Counted from the first letter of the stretch, positions 50,630-59,681 are shown. The stretch: DNA of 64,000 nt from DASWJZ01 sp963761005 (GCA_963761005.1 CAVXFK010000015.1:62001-126000); one strand, 5' to 3'. A program made the numbers and translations. The notes: a model not told the origin generated them from the letters alone.

Positions 50630-51301
50630 TCATGCCAACGCTGCGCGCAGAAGAATTCGTGCGGCGTCGACGAGTCGCTCGCGCGTGAACCCGCCCTTCC
50701 CTTCCGGCGGCACGTGCACGAAGCCGACGCGCCGTGTCGGCGGCGCAGCGTGAAGCGAGCGGTAGAGCGTGGCGTTGCAGACGTAGTCGCCTGCGTCGTC
50801 GGAGAGCGCAGCGGGAATGCCAGCACCGTGAAGCGCGCTGAGGATCGCCTCGGCCGGAAACGTCGACGCCAGCGTCTCCGGAGCATCCTGGGCGAGGTGC
50901 GAAGACGACGGCGCGTGCCCGCAGGCGTCCGGCTTCGCCGGATTGACGACGTTCCGCCCGACGCATTCGAGATGGATCGCCTCGATCCCCTCGCTCAGGC
51001 CGAAATGCACGACAATGTCCGGTGCAAGGTCGGCGGTGAGTCGCTCGAGTTCGGCCCACGACCAGCGGTATTCGGTCCGAAGCACCGCGGCATGAAACGC
51101 GCTTGCGCCGAACGCCTCGGCCACCTCGCCGGCGAGCGCCTTGATGAGCCGCTCCGTCGGATTCTCCGGCACGCCCGGAAACGGACCGAAGCCGGTGACC
51201 AGAAGCCGCGGTCGGGCCGCGCCGATCGCCGGCTGTCTCCTGCTCTTGTGTCGGGGCTCGTCGTGCACGCTTGGCCGTCGCATGTCAGACACAGCCGACA
51301 C
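50630..51301 (-). CDS. pcp: Pyroglutamyl-peptidase I family protein (peptidase C15)
   Basis: The protein of 223 residues has LLVTGFGPFPGVPENPTERL near residue 33, the catalytic Glu in IVVHFGLSEGIEAIHLE, Cys in DDAGDYVCNATLYRSL and His in RRVGFVHVPPEGKGG, in the order of family C15. Such enzymes remove N-terminal pyroglutamate from peptides. The start is GTG 51301 with GAAGG upstream. A second, broken copy of the 5' part of this gene lies at about 54292-54402. Confidence 0.9.
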   Translation of the reverse strand: MSAVSDMRRPSVHDEPRHKSRRQPAIGAARPRLLVTGFGPFPGVPENPTERLIKALAGEVAEAFGASAFHAAVLRTEYRWSWAELERLTADLAPDIVVHFGLSEGIEAIHLECVGRNVVNPAKPDACGHAPSSSHLAQDAPETLASTFPAEAILSALHGAGIPAALSDDAGDYVCNATLYRSLHAAPPTRRVGFVHVPPEGKGGFTRERLVDAARILLRAALA

Positions 51302-51411
51302 AACGGCCTTCTTCCGTCAGCCAAGCGCGAAATCACTCAGTGGTTGCATTCTGCTTCTCTTATTTCGGCAACTCGTATATGCTGAGTTGAAGAAAACAGG
51401 GAGGCGCTGTC

Positions 51412-51558
51412 ATGGATTTCATCGAGCGCATCTTTGGTGTGGCGCCGGACGGCGGATCGGGCGCGCTTGAAGCCGCTCTTTTCATCGTACCTGCCCTCAT
51501 CGCAAGCTTGGCGATAGCGCTTCGGAAGCGGTCTAGGAGCAGGCGCAGGATCAGGTAG
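51412..51558 (+). CDS. Small predicted membrane protein, 48 residues
   Basis: The ATG at 51412 has AGGGAGG seven bases upstream, a strong site. The frame reads MDFIERIFGVAPDGGSGALE, then ALFIVPALIASLAIALRKRS and a basic tail to TAG 51556. One membrane helix with a positively charged end is apparent. There is no known family. It begins the accessory block before the beta-propeller gene. The support is the ribosome site and membrane topology alone. Confidence 0.5.
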   Translation: MDFIERIFGVAPDGGSGALEAALFIVPALIASLAIALRKRSRSRRRIR

Positions 51559-51570
51559 AAGAGCCGACGG

Positions 51571-51600
51571 GGGCTCGGTTCATCAAAGCACACCGAGCCC
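51571..51600. terminator. Hairpin after the small membrane protein
   Basis: The arms GGGCTCGGT and ACCGAGCCC pair perfectly over 9 bp with a 12-base loop, 12 bp after the stop of the 48-residue protein. There is no T-tract, so it may be a terminator or an RNA stabiliser. Confidence 0.45.
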
Positions 51601-51614
51601 GACGAGGCATTCTC

Positions 51615-51845
51615 ATGAGCAAGCGGGATGGTCGCGGACCAAATCCACCTGGGTCCGTTCCGAAGGATTCGACGAAGCCGGCGAAAGACCAGAGCCGAAG
51701 CGTGACGCTGACAGGTCACGGCGAGTTTCACGTCCCGCTTAGGGACGCGCCGCCGTCACCGCCCGACGATAAACGAATTCATTCGCGCCGTCCGCTTCCG
51801 CTGGTGCCCACCCGGAAGCCGAAAGAGGACCGCAGCGACGAGTGA
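51615..51845 (+). CDS. Small basic hypothetical protein, 76 residues
   Basis: The frame begins MSKRDGRGPNPPGSVPKDST and ends RKPKEDRSDE. It is rich in Pro, Arg, Lys, Asp and Ser and looks disordered, with no hydrophobic segment. GAGG lies eight bases before the ATG. It is placed 18 bp upstream of the beta-propeller gene on the same strand, so it may be part of the same transcript. No family is recognised. Confidence 0.5.
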   Translation: MSKRDGRGPNPPGSVPKDSTKPAKDQSRSVTLTGHGEFHVPLRDAPPSPPDDKRIHSRRPLPLVPTRKPKEDRSDE

Positions 51846-51863
51846 CCAAAGCGGAGGGATGCC

Positions 51864-54251
51864 ATGGCCACGAGACCGCGACGTTCGAGAAATGCACCGG
51901 CGCGCGGAGCGCGTCTTTCCGCCCCGAGCGGCTCTCCCGCGACGATCCGCCTTCTGCAGCAGCCGCCGACGATCGAGCGGCCAAAGCGCATCCACCCGCG
52001 ACACCTGCTTCCCCTCGTCCGCGAGGGCGTGGAGCGCAATGTCCACAGCACCACCCGAGAGGTCACGCGATTTCAGGCGCCGCCGCTCGCCGCAGGCGAC
52101 GAGGTCAAGCTCGTTGTCGACACGGAGCTGACCCAGCCGGGCCAGAACCGTACGGCGTCGAACGTCGGCGAGCCAAGCTGCGCCATTAACGGCAACGTCG
52201 TTCTCTACACCGGCAACTGGTACGCGGCAGTCTCGTCGGATGGCGGCGCGACGTTCCAGTTCATGGACCCCGAGACGGCGTTTCGAGATCCGTCGCCGAA
52301 TGCGAGGTTCTGTTGCGATCAGATCGCGCATTACATTCCGAAGCTCGATACCTTCGTCTGGCTTCTCCAGTACGGGCCGGAAGCGGGCGACAACATTCAG
52401 CGCGTCGCCTTCGCCAAGACCGCCGACGTGGTCGCCGGGCGGTGGCGGCCTTTTGATATCACCACTGCGGACCTCGGTGTGCCGGGCGCATTCTTGGATT
52501 TTCCCGATGTCGCCGTCGGCACCGATCACCTCTACGTCACTACCAACATCTTTGGACCGGGCAACAAGGCCGGCTCGGCTGTTGTGCGGATTGCATTCAG
52601 CGGGATCGACGCCGGAAGGCCGACGGCGGAGCATTTTGTCTCGAGCGATCTGCAGAGCTTCCGCGTAGCGCAAAACGCGGGCGCCACCCCGTACTTCGCC
52701 GCGCACCGCGATACGAGCACGCTCGCCGTGTTCGAATGGCCGGAAGACCAGGCGCAGCCGACGAGCACGGACGTGCACGTCGCCCGCTGGCTCGGCGGCA
52801 ACGGCTTCGTTTCAAGGACTCCGGACGGCCGCAGATGGCTCGATCGCGCCGACCCGCGTATTACCGGCGCCACGGCCACAAAGAATGAGCTGTGGTTCGC
52901 ATGGAGCGTCGACCGTGGCTCGAACCACCGGGCGCGGCCGTTCATTCAGATCGCCCGGATCGTTACTGCCACGCTCACCGTCACCGAGAACATCAACGTC
53001 TTCGATCCGGAGTCTGCGACCTGCTACGCGGCACTTGCAACCAACGCGTCCGATGAGGTCGGCATCTCGTATATGCTCGGTGGCGGGCCGAAATTCCCCT
53101 CGCATTTCGTTGGTGTGCTGACGGGCACGAGGAAAGACGTTCTCGTCGCGGCCGGCGAGCGCGGCCCCGTCGATCCTCAAGACGGCCGCGGCGAATGGGG
53201 CGATTATCTCGCGGTGCGGCCGGTCTACCCGGAGCGTAAGCTTTTCGCCGCCACCGGGTTCACGATGAAAGGGCAAAGCGACGGATCGAACCGGGACGCG
53301 ACGCCAAGGTTCGTGACGTTCGGCAGGGCCTATGACACGGGCGCAGCCGCGCCCCCGGCACCTACCCCGACGACGCCCCAGCCGTCACAGCCGACACCAC
53401 CACCTGCCCCCGATGACCTGTCGACTGCGTTCGACGACGTGAACGCGCTGCCCGTGGTCACCCAGCAGGTCGCAACGGCCGTGAAGGCTGCCTGCATGGC
53501 GGAGGGCCAGAAGGACGCACCCGCCGATCTTGAGATGGTCACGCCGTTGCGGCTCGTGACGAAGCCCGGCATTGAGCGCTGGCCGGTAAAGACCGGCGGC
53601 GATCGCGACATCGCCCTTGTCGGCAAGAACGTGATCGATGGCCAGAAGCTTGCGACCGGCATCGTCGAAGCGACGATCGAAGAGCTCAATCTGATCGGTC
53701 GCCCGCCGGACATGCGCCCGCCCTCCAAGGAATTTCCGAAGTATCAGGAGCGCAGGCGCGGACCGGTGGAGTTCACCGTCTGGCAGATCGAATGCGACAT
53801 CATTGCCGTCAAGCTGGAGAAGGACGGCGACTACCACCTCGTTCTGCAGGGAGCGTCCGGCAAGATGATGATCGGCGAGGTCCCGACGCCGCGTCCGCCG
53901 TTCGTCGAGGCCACGAGTCCATGGTTGAAGAACATCTCGGACGCGCGCAAAGCCGTCGACGACAAGCTGATCTCGACGCTCTCCCCGCACAACTTCGTGC
54001 AGCTCAACGACACGCTGGTGCCGCGCGAAGCGGCTGGCTTGGCGCCGATTCAGCCGCTCGCGCTCGAAAGACTGCCGCCCTCCTTCATGACGTCGGATGC
54101 GCTTGAGATGCCGACTTTCGAATCCAAGCTTAAACCGACGGCCGCACGGTTGACTGGCGTGGGCTTTTTTGATCGCACGCACGGGGCAACCGGCGCCTCT
54201 CCGCTTAACGGCATCGAGCTGCATCCGGTTCTGAAGATCGAGTTCTTGTAG
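51864..54251 (+). CDS. Large two-part protein: beta-propeller (sialidase-like) plus conserved C-terminal domain
   Basis: The 795-residue protein starts with about 70 basic residues (MATRPRRSRNAPARGARLSA). Residues 100-490 look like a beta-propeller with sialidase/BNR-type repeats, for example GNWYAAVSSDGGATFQF, DVAVGTDHLYVTTNIFG and EWGDYLAVRPVYPERKLF. A Pro/Thr linker (about 495-515) leads to a C-terminal domain with VEFTVWQIECDIIAVKLEKD, DYHLVLQGASGKMMIGEV and the tail TGVGFFDRTHGATGASPLNG, then IELHPVLKIEFL. This last part is common, also alone, in many bacterial unknowns. No classical signal peptide is seen. Function is unknown. Confidence 0.8.
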   Translation: MATRPRRSRNAPARGARLSAPSGSPATIRLLQQPPTIERPKRIHPRHLLPLVREGVERNVHSTTREVTRFQAPPLAAGDEVKLVVDTELTQPGQNRTASNVGEPSCAINGNVVLYTGNWYAAVSSDGGATFQFMDPETAFRDPSPNARFCCDQIAHYIPKLDTFVWLLQYGPEAGDNIQRVAFAKTADVVAGRWRPFDITTADLGVPGAFLDFPDVAVGTDHLYVTTNIFGPGNKAGSAVVRIAFSGIDAGRPTAEHFVSSDLQSFRVAQNAGATPYFAAHRDTSTLAVFEWPEDQAQPTSTDVHVARWLGGNGFVSRTPDGRRWLDRADPRITGATATKNELWFAWSVDRGSNHRARPFIQIARIVTATLTVTENINVFDPESATCYAALATNASDEVGISYMLGGGPKFPSHFVGVLTGTRKDVLVAAGERGPVDPQDGRGEWGDYLAVRPVYPERKLFAATGFTMKGQSDGSNRDATPRFVTFGRAYDTGAAAPPAPTPTTPQPSQPTPPPAPDDLSTAFDDVNALPVVTQQVATAVKAACMAEGQKDAPADLEMVTPLRLVTKPGIERWPVKTGGDRDIALVGKNVIDGQKLATGIVEATIEELNLIGRPPDMRPPSKEFPKYQERRRGPVEFTVWQIECDIIAVKLEKDGDYHLVLQGASGKMMIGEVPTPRPPFVEATSPWLKNISDARKAVDDKLISTLSPHNFVQLNDTLVPREAAGLAPIQPLALERLPPSFMTSDALEMPTFESKLKPTAARLTGVGFFDRTHGATGASPLNGIELHPVLKIEFL

Positions 54252-54291
54252 GGCGGTCTGTGTTCGGCCGAAAGCTGAAAGTGGCGGGCGG

Positions 54292-54402
54292 TTAGCCATC
54301 CGACTGTCGGCTGGCCGCGCCAGCGAGCGCCCTGACGAGCTGCTCGATCGGATTCTCCGGCACTCCTGGAAACGCCCGAATCCGGCGCCGGGAAGCCGTG
54401 CG
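54292..54402 (-). pseudogene. Remnant of pcp (5' part)
   Basis: Leftward from about 54402 the DNA is roughly 80 percent identical over about 80 bp to the intact pcp gene at 51145-51225. The encoded piece FPGVPENPIEQLVRALAGAA matches FPGVPENPTERLIKALAGEV of the intact protein, then runs to a TAA at 54292. Just upstream of it one base is missing relative to pcp, which breaks the glycine-rich start. Only about 35 codons remain. The intact and broken copies have the same orientation and flank the beta-propeller block. Confidence 0.7.
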
Positions 54403-54415
54403 CTTCCACCACGCG

Positions 54416-54958
54416 TCACCGCACGCCGCCCGGTAGTGCTCGAAGATAGAGAACTTCGATCGGACGGAAGCGGATAAGACGGATCGCGTCCAGACGTGCG
54501 TCGGCCGGCTCCGACGTCTCCCGTACCACCTCTAGAGCCTCCTTCAACGCCTCAGCCTCGACATCGAGGGCCAGCGTCACGTGCGGAACCCAGGCTCCGG
54601 GAAGATAGTAGCTGCTACAAATCTCGTTGCAGTCCGATAGCGCTTCATGGAACCGGCGATGGAGCGCAAGGAGTGCTTCCGTGACGACCGGGCCGAGATA
54701 GAGGACATTCTTCGCGCCCGAGAAGATTCCGATATTCGCTAGGCGGATCGGGATGGCTTCGAGCGTCTCGGCAAATTCCATGAGTTCGGTGACGAAACGC
54801 TCAACTGTCACGTCGTCATAGACGCCGAGGCTTACGTGATGCACGTCGCCGATCCGCCGGACGGTTTCGAGACCGGATATGCGGTCGAGCTTCTCCGCGA
54901 TCGTATTGAGGCGGGCGTTGGTCTCCGCGTCGACACCGAGCTGGAGTGCGAAGGGCAT
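54416..54958 (-). CDS. 2'-5' RNA ligase/2H phosphoesterase family protein
   Basis: The start at ATG 54958, 11 bp after asd, gives 180 residues beginning MPFALQLGVDAETNARLNTI. The two H-x-S/T-x motifs of 2H phosphoesterases are VHHVSLGVYD (about residue 53) and VPHVTLALDV (about 139). These enzymes act on 2',5' or cyclic phosphodiester ends of RNA or small nucleotides. It lies downstream of asd on the same strand. The substrate is unknown. Confidence 0.85.
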   Translation of the reverse strand: MPFALQLGVDAETNARLNTIAEKLDRISGLETVRRIGDVHHVSLGVYDDVTVERFVTELMEFAETLEAIPIRLANIGIFSGAKNVLYLGPVVTEALLALHRRFHEALSDCNEICSSYYLPGAWVPHVTLALDVEAEALKEALEVVRETSEPADARLDAIRLIRFRPIEVLYLRALPGGVR

Positions 54959-54969
54959 CGCCCGGCCGG

Positions 54970-56001
54970 CTAAGCCGCCTTCTTCTTCCCGATCAGGCCA
55001 CGGTTCAGAAGCAGCTCGGCGATCTGCACGGCGTTCAGCGCCGCGCCCTTCCGAAGATTGTCGGAAACCACCCACAGCGAAAGGCCGTTCTCGACCGTCG
55101 GATCCTCACGGATACGCGAGATAAAGGTCGCGTCCTCGCCGGCGCATTCGTAAGGCGTGATGTACGTGTTCTCCGCCGGGTTATCGATCACGAGGCACCC
55201 CGGCGCCTCGCGCAGGATCTCGCGCGCCTCGTCGGCCGTGATCTCGTTTTCGAACTCCACGTTGACCGCCTCCGAGTGCCCCACAAAGACCGGCACGCGC
55301 ACGCAAGTGGCCGTGAGCTTGATCTTCGGGTCGAGGATCTTCTTTGTCTCCGCCATCATCTTCCATTCTTCCTTCGTCGACCCGTCCTCCATGAAGACGT
55401 CGATATGCGGGATGACGTTGAAGGCGATGCGCTTGGAAAACTTCTTCGGTTCGATCGGACCGGCGGTGAAGACGGCGCGCGTCTGGTTGAAGAGCTCGTC
55501 CATCGCGTCCTTGCCGGCGCCTGAAACCGACTGGTAGGTCGCAACGACCACCCGCTTGATCTTCGCCTTGTCGTGCAGCGGCTTCAGCGCCACGACAAGC
55601 TGCGCGGTCGAGCAGTTCGGATTGGCGATGATGTTGCGCTTCGAAAAGCCCTCGACCGCGTCGGCATTCACCTCCGGCACGATAAGCGGCACATCCTGGT
55701 CGTAGCGCCAGGCGGAGGAGTTATCGATGACCACACAGCCCTGCCGCGCGATCTTCGGCGACCATTCCTTGGATACGGCACCGCCGGCTGACATCAGGCA
55801 GATATCGGTGCCGGAGAAATCGTAGTTCTCGAGCGCCTGGACCTTCAGCGTCCGGTCGCCGAAAGAGACCTCCGTCCCCTGGCTACGGCGCGAGGCAATG
55901 GGGACGACCTCGTCAGCCGGGAAGGCACGCTCGTCAAGCACGTTGAGCATCTCGCGCCCGACGTTTCCAGTCGCGCCGACAACGGCGATCTTCAGGCCCA
56001 T
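54970..56001 (-). CDS. asd: Aspartate-semialdehyde dehydrogenase
   Basis: Asd reduces aspartyl phosphate to the semialdehyde, a branch point to lysine, methionine and threonine. The 343-residue protein has the NADP motif VAVVGATGNVGREMLNVL-like (KIAVVGATGNVGREMLNV), MSAGGAVSKEWSPKI, the catalytic Cys in NPNCSTAQLVVAL (about residue 133) and VPVFVGHSEAVNVEFE. Length and motifs are normal. The 2H phosphoesterase gene follows closely. Confidence 0.95.
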   Translation of the reverse strand: MGLKIAVVGATGNVGREMLNVLDERAFPADEVVPIASRRSQGTEVSFGDRTLKVQALENYDFSGTDICLMSAGGAVSKEWSPKIARQGCVVIDNSSAWRYDQDVPLIVPEVNADAVEGFSKRNIIANPNCSTAQLVVALKPLHDKAKIKRVVVATYQSVSGAGKDAMDELFNQTRAVFTAGPIEPKKFSKRIAFNVIPHIDVFMEDGSTKEEWKMMAETKKILDPKIKLTATCVRVPVFVGHSEAVNVEFENEITADEAREILREAPGCLVIDNPAENTYITPYECAGEDATFISRIREDPTVENGLSLWVVSDNLRKGAALNAVQIAELLLNRGLIGKKKAA

Positions 56002-56318
56002 CGAAAAAGCTCCTTCATCCCTCTCCCGCTTCGACCGGCGCCTGCCACGGCGCGGGTTCCTCCCCTTCCGTTCCCGGGGAGAGCGGCGGGACGGAGGGCG
56101 GAGCTAGCGGATCGTTTTCGCGGTTTTGGCAGGCGCGCGCAAAGTTGCGGCCGTTCCAGCCGCTCTCTCCAACATCGGTCTCTTCTCAAGGCCGTTCATC
56201 GCGCACCGCCCAAAGTCGCCGCCTTTTTGCGCCGCGTGCACGCCCCTTGTTGACGTGCTCCGGACAACACCGCGGGGGCACCCGGCGCGGCTGCCCCCGG
56301 AGCGTGATCCGAACGGGC
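56002..56318. other. Gene-free stretch upstream of asd
   Basis: I see no supported gene in these 317 bp. The region near asd (56030-56110) is rich in G and C with an imperfect inverted repeat (TCCCC at about 56078 with GGGGA at 56093), like the palindromic element at 41542. It should hold the asd promoter on the right side and the 3' end of the PepSY-like gene region. Short open frames here lack ribosome sites. Confidence 0.4.
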
Positions 56319-56651
56319 TCAGCGGCTAACGTCGAGGACGCGGCCGTTGCCGCGGTCGATCGTGACGGTGATGTATCTGTGATGCCGTGTCTGGCCGGAC
56401 ACCTCGTATGTGTTGCGGTGACGCTGCACGTCGTCAACGTGACGTACGCCGTTGTCCCGGGCGATCCTGACGGCCTGGTCGGCGCTGATTCCCCAATTGT
56501 CGTAGTGATGGTTGTCGTAGTCGTAGTAGTAGCCCGGGTTGACTTGAACGCCGCCCGGACCAATCGTGATTCCGAATGCGTTCGCAGCGCCCGTCATCGC
56601 GACCGTCGCGGACGCAACCGCAAATGCAAAGAAAACCGGCTTGATATTCAT
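56319..56651 (-). CDS. Small exported PepSY-like protein
   Basis: The 110-residue protein has a signal peptide (MNIKPVFFAFAVASATVAMT, cleavage near ANA-F) and a mature part of about 85 residues. The first 20 mature residues hold Gly and Tyr-rich sequence (NPGYYYDYDNHHYDNW), followed by a PepSY-like strand-helix unit, ISADQAVRIARDNGVRHVDD, and the strands TYEVSGQTRHHRYITVTIDR and GRVLDVSR. PepSY-type domains often inhibit peptidases or sense the envelope state. It is placed alone between asd and leuB. Confidence 0.75.
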   Translation of the reverse strand: MNIKPVFFAFAVASATVAMTGAANAFGITIGPGGVQVNPGYYYDYDNHHYDNWGISADQAVRIARDNGVRHVDDVQRHRNTYEVSGQTRHHRYITVTIDRGNGRVLDVSR

Positions 56652-56791
56652 TGGGAGCTCTCCCCTTCGCCTGATGGACTGCTCTCATCAAACAGCCCAT
56701 CCGTAAACGTTTCGTGCCGAGATCGTGCGGTCTTTGCGTTCGAAATCGGCGCAAGGGTTGCTTGACCTTAACCGGCCGGAAAAGTCCAGCG

Positions 56792-57913
56792 TCAATTGCC
56801 GTCGGCCCGTAGAAGATCGCGGAAATTGCCGATGATTCCGCTTCCCATCTCCCCGGTCCCGACCTCGCGCATGCCGGCTGAAAGAATGTCGCGCGTGCGT
56901 AATCCCTGCGCCAACGTATCGGCGATCGCCTGTTCCAGGAGGTCCGCCTCCCGCACCATGCCGAAGGAATAGCGCAGGCACATCGCGAAGGAGGCGATCA
57001 TGGCGATCGGATTTGCCATGCCTTTCCCCGCGATGTCGGGGGCGGAGCCGTGCACCGGCTCATAGAAGGCTTTGCGTTTCTTGGTGATCGGATCGGGCGC
57101 CCCGAGCGACGCTGACGGCAGCATACCGAGCGAGCCGGTCAGCATCGCCGCAACGTCGGACAGCATGTCGCCGAAGAGATTGTCGGTGACGATGACGTCG
57201 AACTGTTTCGGCGCGCGCACCAGCTGCATGCCGCCGGCATCGGCGAGCATGTGGTCAAGCTCCACGTCAGCGTATTCGCGGTCGTGAACCTCGCTCACCA
57301 CGTCGTGCCAAAGAACGCCCGACTTCATGACGTTCCGCTTCTCCATCGAGGTGACCTTGTTGCGCCTGGTCTTCGCCAGCTCGAACGCCACCCGGGAAAT
57401 CCGCTCGATCTCGAAGGTGTCGTAGACCTGCGTGTCGATGGCGCGCTTCTGGCCGTTACCGAGATCGCGGATCTCTTTCGGCTCGCCGAAATAGACGCCG
57501 CCGGTCAGCTCGCGCAGGATCAGGATATCGAGCCCTTCGACGAGCTCGCGCTTCAGCGACGACGCGTCGGCGAGCGCCGGATAGCAGATCGCCGGGCGGA
57601 GATTGGCGAAGACGCCGAGCTCCTTCCTGAGCCGCAAGAGCGCCGCCTCGGGGCGATGCTCGTAGGGCACCTTGTCCCATTTCGGCCCCCCGACCGCGCC
57701 GAAGAGAACGGCATCGGCGGCGAGCGCCTTCGCCATCGCCGCGTCGGTGATCGCTCGCCTGTGCGCGTCATAGGAAGCGCCGCCGACCAGATCCTCCTCC
57801 GTCTCGAAGGAGCCGATGCCGGCCTCGTTCATGAATTGGATCACGGCTTTGACTTCAGCCATGACTTCCGGGCCGATGCCGTCGCCGGGAAGGAGGAGGA
57901 GCTTGTAGCGCAT
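56792..57913 (-). CDS. leuB: 3-isopropylmalate dehydrogenase
   Basis: LeuB oxidises and decarboxylates 3-isopropylmalate in leucine synthesis. The ATG at 57913 begins MRYKLLLLPGDGIGPEVMAE, the standard N-terminus of the family; the frame is open further upstream but out of keeping with LeuB. The 373-residue protein shows ILRELTGGVYFGEPKEI, DVIVTDNLFGDMLSDVAAML and the NAD site YEPVHGSAPDIAGKGMANPI. Length and motifs are typical. asd lies nearby, as in related genomes. Confidence 0.95.
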   Translation of the reverse strand: MRYKLLLLPGDGIGPEVMAEVKAVIQFMNEAGIGSFETEEDLVGGASYDAHRRAITDAAMAKALAADAVLFGAVGGPKWDKVPYEHRPEAALLRLRKELGVFANLRPAICYPALADASSLKRELVEGLDILILRELTGGVYFGEPKEIRDLGNGQKRAIDTQVYDTFEIERISRVAFELAKTRRNKVTSMEKRNVMKSGVLWHDVVSEVHDREYADVELDHMLADAGGMQLVRAPKQFDVIVTDNLFGDMLSDVAAMLTGSLGMLPSASLGAPDPITKKRKAFYEPVHGSAPDIAGKGMANPIAMIASFAMCLRYSFGMVREADLLEQAIADTLAQGLRTRDILSAGMREVGTGEMGSGIIGNFRDLLRADGN

Positions 57914-58005
57914 TCGCTGGTCTCTGGGCGGGTGGGGTAAGGTGCGCTGCCTAAAGCCGCGCGTTCCGTTCTGCAAGGACGCGCCAGGCCCGCCGCCCGC
58001 AGCGG

Positions 58006-58506
58006 TCAGAGTTGGCGAAGCAGCAGGATCATGGCCGCCGCCAGGGCGGCGGATGCGAGGAGGGCGACCCAGCCCGCTTTGGACCGCGGGAAATAGAGGC
58101 GGACGCCGAGATAGGTGAGCCCCTGTGCCACGAGCGCAGATGCCGCGAAGATACCGCAGGACCATAGAAGCACCGGCCCGAAGAAATGGGCCACGCCTTC
58201 CTTTCCGCCGGCGAAAACGAGGGCTATCGACAAAAGACCGACGAAGAAGACGACCATCCCCGAGACGATCGCGACAATTGTGAGCGCCGCCGAGGCAAGG
58301 CCTGCGACGGCCGCGGCCGCTGCGCGATCGAGCGCGGTCGGGTTGCCGACCAGCGCGAAGCGGATCGAGAACGCCAGAACGGCAAGAAAACCGAGAGGCG
58401 CGACCAGCACCGCGAACCGCCGCGTCGCGTCCCCACCGAGCATCAGCCCGAACTGGATGAAGGCAAGCAGCAGGAGGCCGACCAGGATCGCAGCGCCGAA
58501 ACGCAT
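58006..58506 (-). CDS. Membrane protein of unknown function, 166 residues
   Basis: There are at least four hydrophobic segments, at about residues 4-22, 30-52, 68-98 and 145-163, plus a further one near 110-132 (GPVLLWSCGIFAASALVAQG). No conserved motif is seen. It lies 92 bp from the leuB start on the same strand, so it might share the transcript upstream of leuB. No family is recognised. Confidence 0.65.
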   Translation of the reverse strand: MRFGAAILVGLLLLAFIQFGLMLGGDATRRFAVLVAPLGFLAVLAFSIRFALVGNPTALDRAAAAAVAGLASAALTIVAIVSGMVVFFVGLLSIALVFAGGKEGVAHFFGPVLLWSCGIFAASALVAQGLTYLGVRLYFPRSKAGWVALLASAALAAAMILLLRQL

Positions 58507-58730
58507 CGCGCCCGCGGCTATTCCTATGACCTTCGACGTGATGAATCATTAGCAGATGAGCGGCGGGATCGGCGGACGCAATGCGCGAATGCCTAACCCA
58601 CACCAATCGTTGGAAAATGTGCTCACCCCGCTGTGATTGATCGCTTTACCAATTCATTCAAATCTTTCCGATCGAGCCGGCCTCGCGACTAAGGTCCGCC
58701 CCAATTCAACCGATCGCGCGAGGAGGCCCC

Positions 58731-59672
58731 TTGTCCACGATCCTCACGGACTTTGAGCCGCGTCACGTCTCGCTCTTCGGCGAGCACATCCTGCATCTGA
58801 GGCACAGCCTGGCGGAGTCCGGGCTCTTCACCGATCAAGCGCTCGCCCGCCTGATCGAAAAGACGCCGGCGGCGCATTGCTACGTGAACACGATGGACCG
58901 GCGCTCGCACAATCCGCGCTCGCGGCGCGAGGGCGCCATCGAGGGGCTCTCCGGAGCCGATGCGCTTGAGGCTGTCAGGTCCGGCAACATCTGGATCAAC
59001 ATCCACAAGCTCGGCGAGACGGATCCGGCCTACGCCGGCCTCCTTGATTCGATCTTCGGGGAATTCGAGCGCCGGGTGCCGGGGCTCAAGACCTACAAGC
59101 GCTCGATGACGCTTCTGATCTCTTCGCCGAACGTCAACGTCTTCTACCACTGCGACGTTCCCGGGCAGATGCTCTGGCAGCTTCGCGGCACGAAGCGCGT
59201 CTTCGTCTATCCTAACAAGGCACCGTTCCTGACCCAGCCGGCAATGGAGAAGATCGTGCTCGGCGAAGCGCACGAGACCGGCATGCCCTACGAGCCCTGG
59301 TTCGACGACTATGCCGACGTGATCGACCTTGAGGCCGGGTCGATGCTCTACTGGCCGCTCAACTGCCCGCATCGGGTCGAGAACCACGACTGCCTAAACG
59401 TCTCCGTCACGACGGAGCATTGGACCGACGCCCTCCGGAACGCCTACGCGGTCAACTACGCGAACGGCATCCTGCGCCGCTCACTCGGCTTCGAGAGCCT
59501 CTCGCGCGAGACCTCCGGCCCGTCCTTCTTGGGCAAGGCGGCGTTCGCAGCCGTCATGAAGAAGAGCGGCCTGCAGAAGCTCAATCAGCGCAAGCGCCTG
59601 ATCGACTTCGCCGTCGACCCGGGTGCGCCGGAAGGCGTGCGCGACATTCCTGCCTACGCGCTCGGCCGATAG
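58731..59672 (+). CDS. Cupin/JmjC-like dioxygenase-type protein
   Basis: The start is TTG 58731, with GAGGAGG four bases upstream. The 313-residue protein has a double-stranded beta-helix with an H-x-D metal pair at NVFYHCDVPGQMLWQL (His140, Asp142) and a distal His214 in LYWPLNCPHRVEN, as in JmjC-type Fe(II)/2-oxoglutarate oxygenases. FVYPNKAPF follows the first strands. It would hydroxylate a protein or small molecule. It is 9 bp upstream of a CelD-like acetyltransferase gene, which suggests a shared pathway. Confidence 0.8.
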   Translation: MSTILTDFEPRHVSLFGEHILHLRHSLAESGLFTDQALARLIEKTPAAHCYVNTMDRRSHNPRSRREGAIEGLSGADALEAVRSGNIWINIHKLGETDPAYAGLLDSIFGEFERRVPGLKTYKRSMTLLISSPNVNVFYHCDVPGQMLWQLRGTKRVFVYPNKAPFLTQPAMEKIVLGEAHETGMPYEPWFDDYADVIDLEAGSMLYWPLNCPHRVENHDCLNVSVTTEHWTDALRNAYAVNYANGILRRSLGFESLSRETSGPSFLGKAAFAAVMKKSGLQKLNQRKRLIDFAVDPGAPEGVRDIPAYALGR

Positions 59673-59681
59673 CCGCCCGCC

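Noticed and set aside
56186..56563. Thr-rich 125-codon frame
   Set aside because: A low-complexity shadow of the PepSY-like gene in another frame; run of ACC/ACT codons only.
57914..58606. N-terminal extension of leuB
   Set aside because: Overlaps the membrane protein gene at 58006-58506 in another frame; LeuB proteins begin at MRYKLLLLPGDG.
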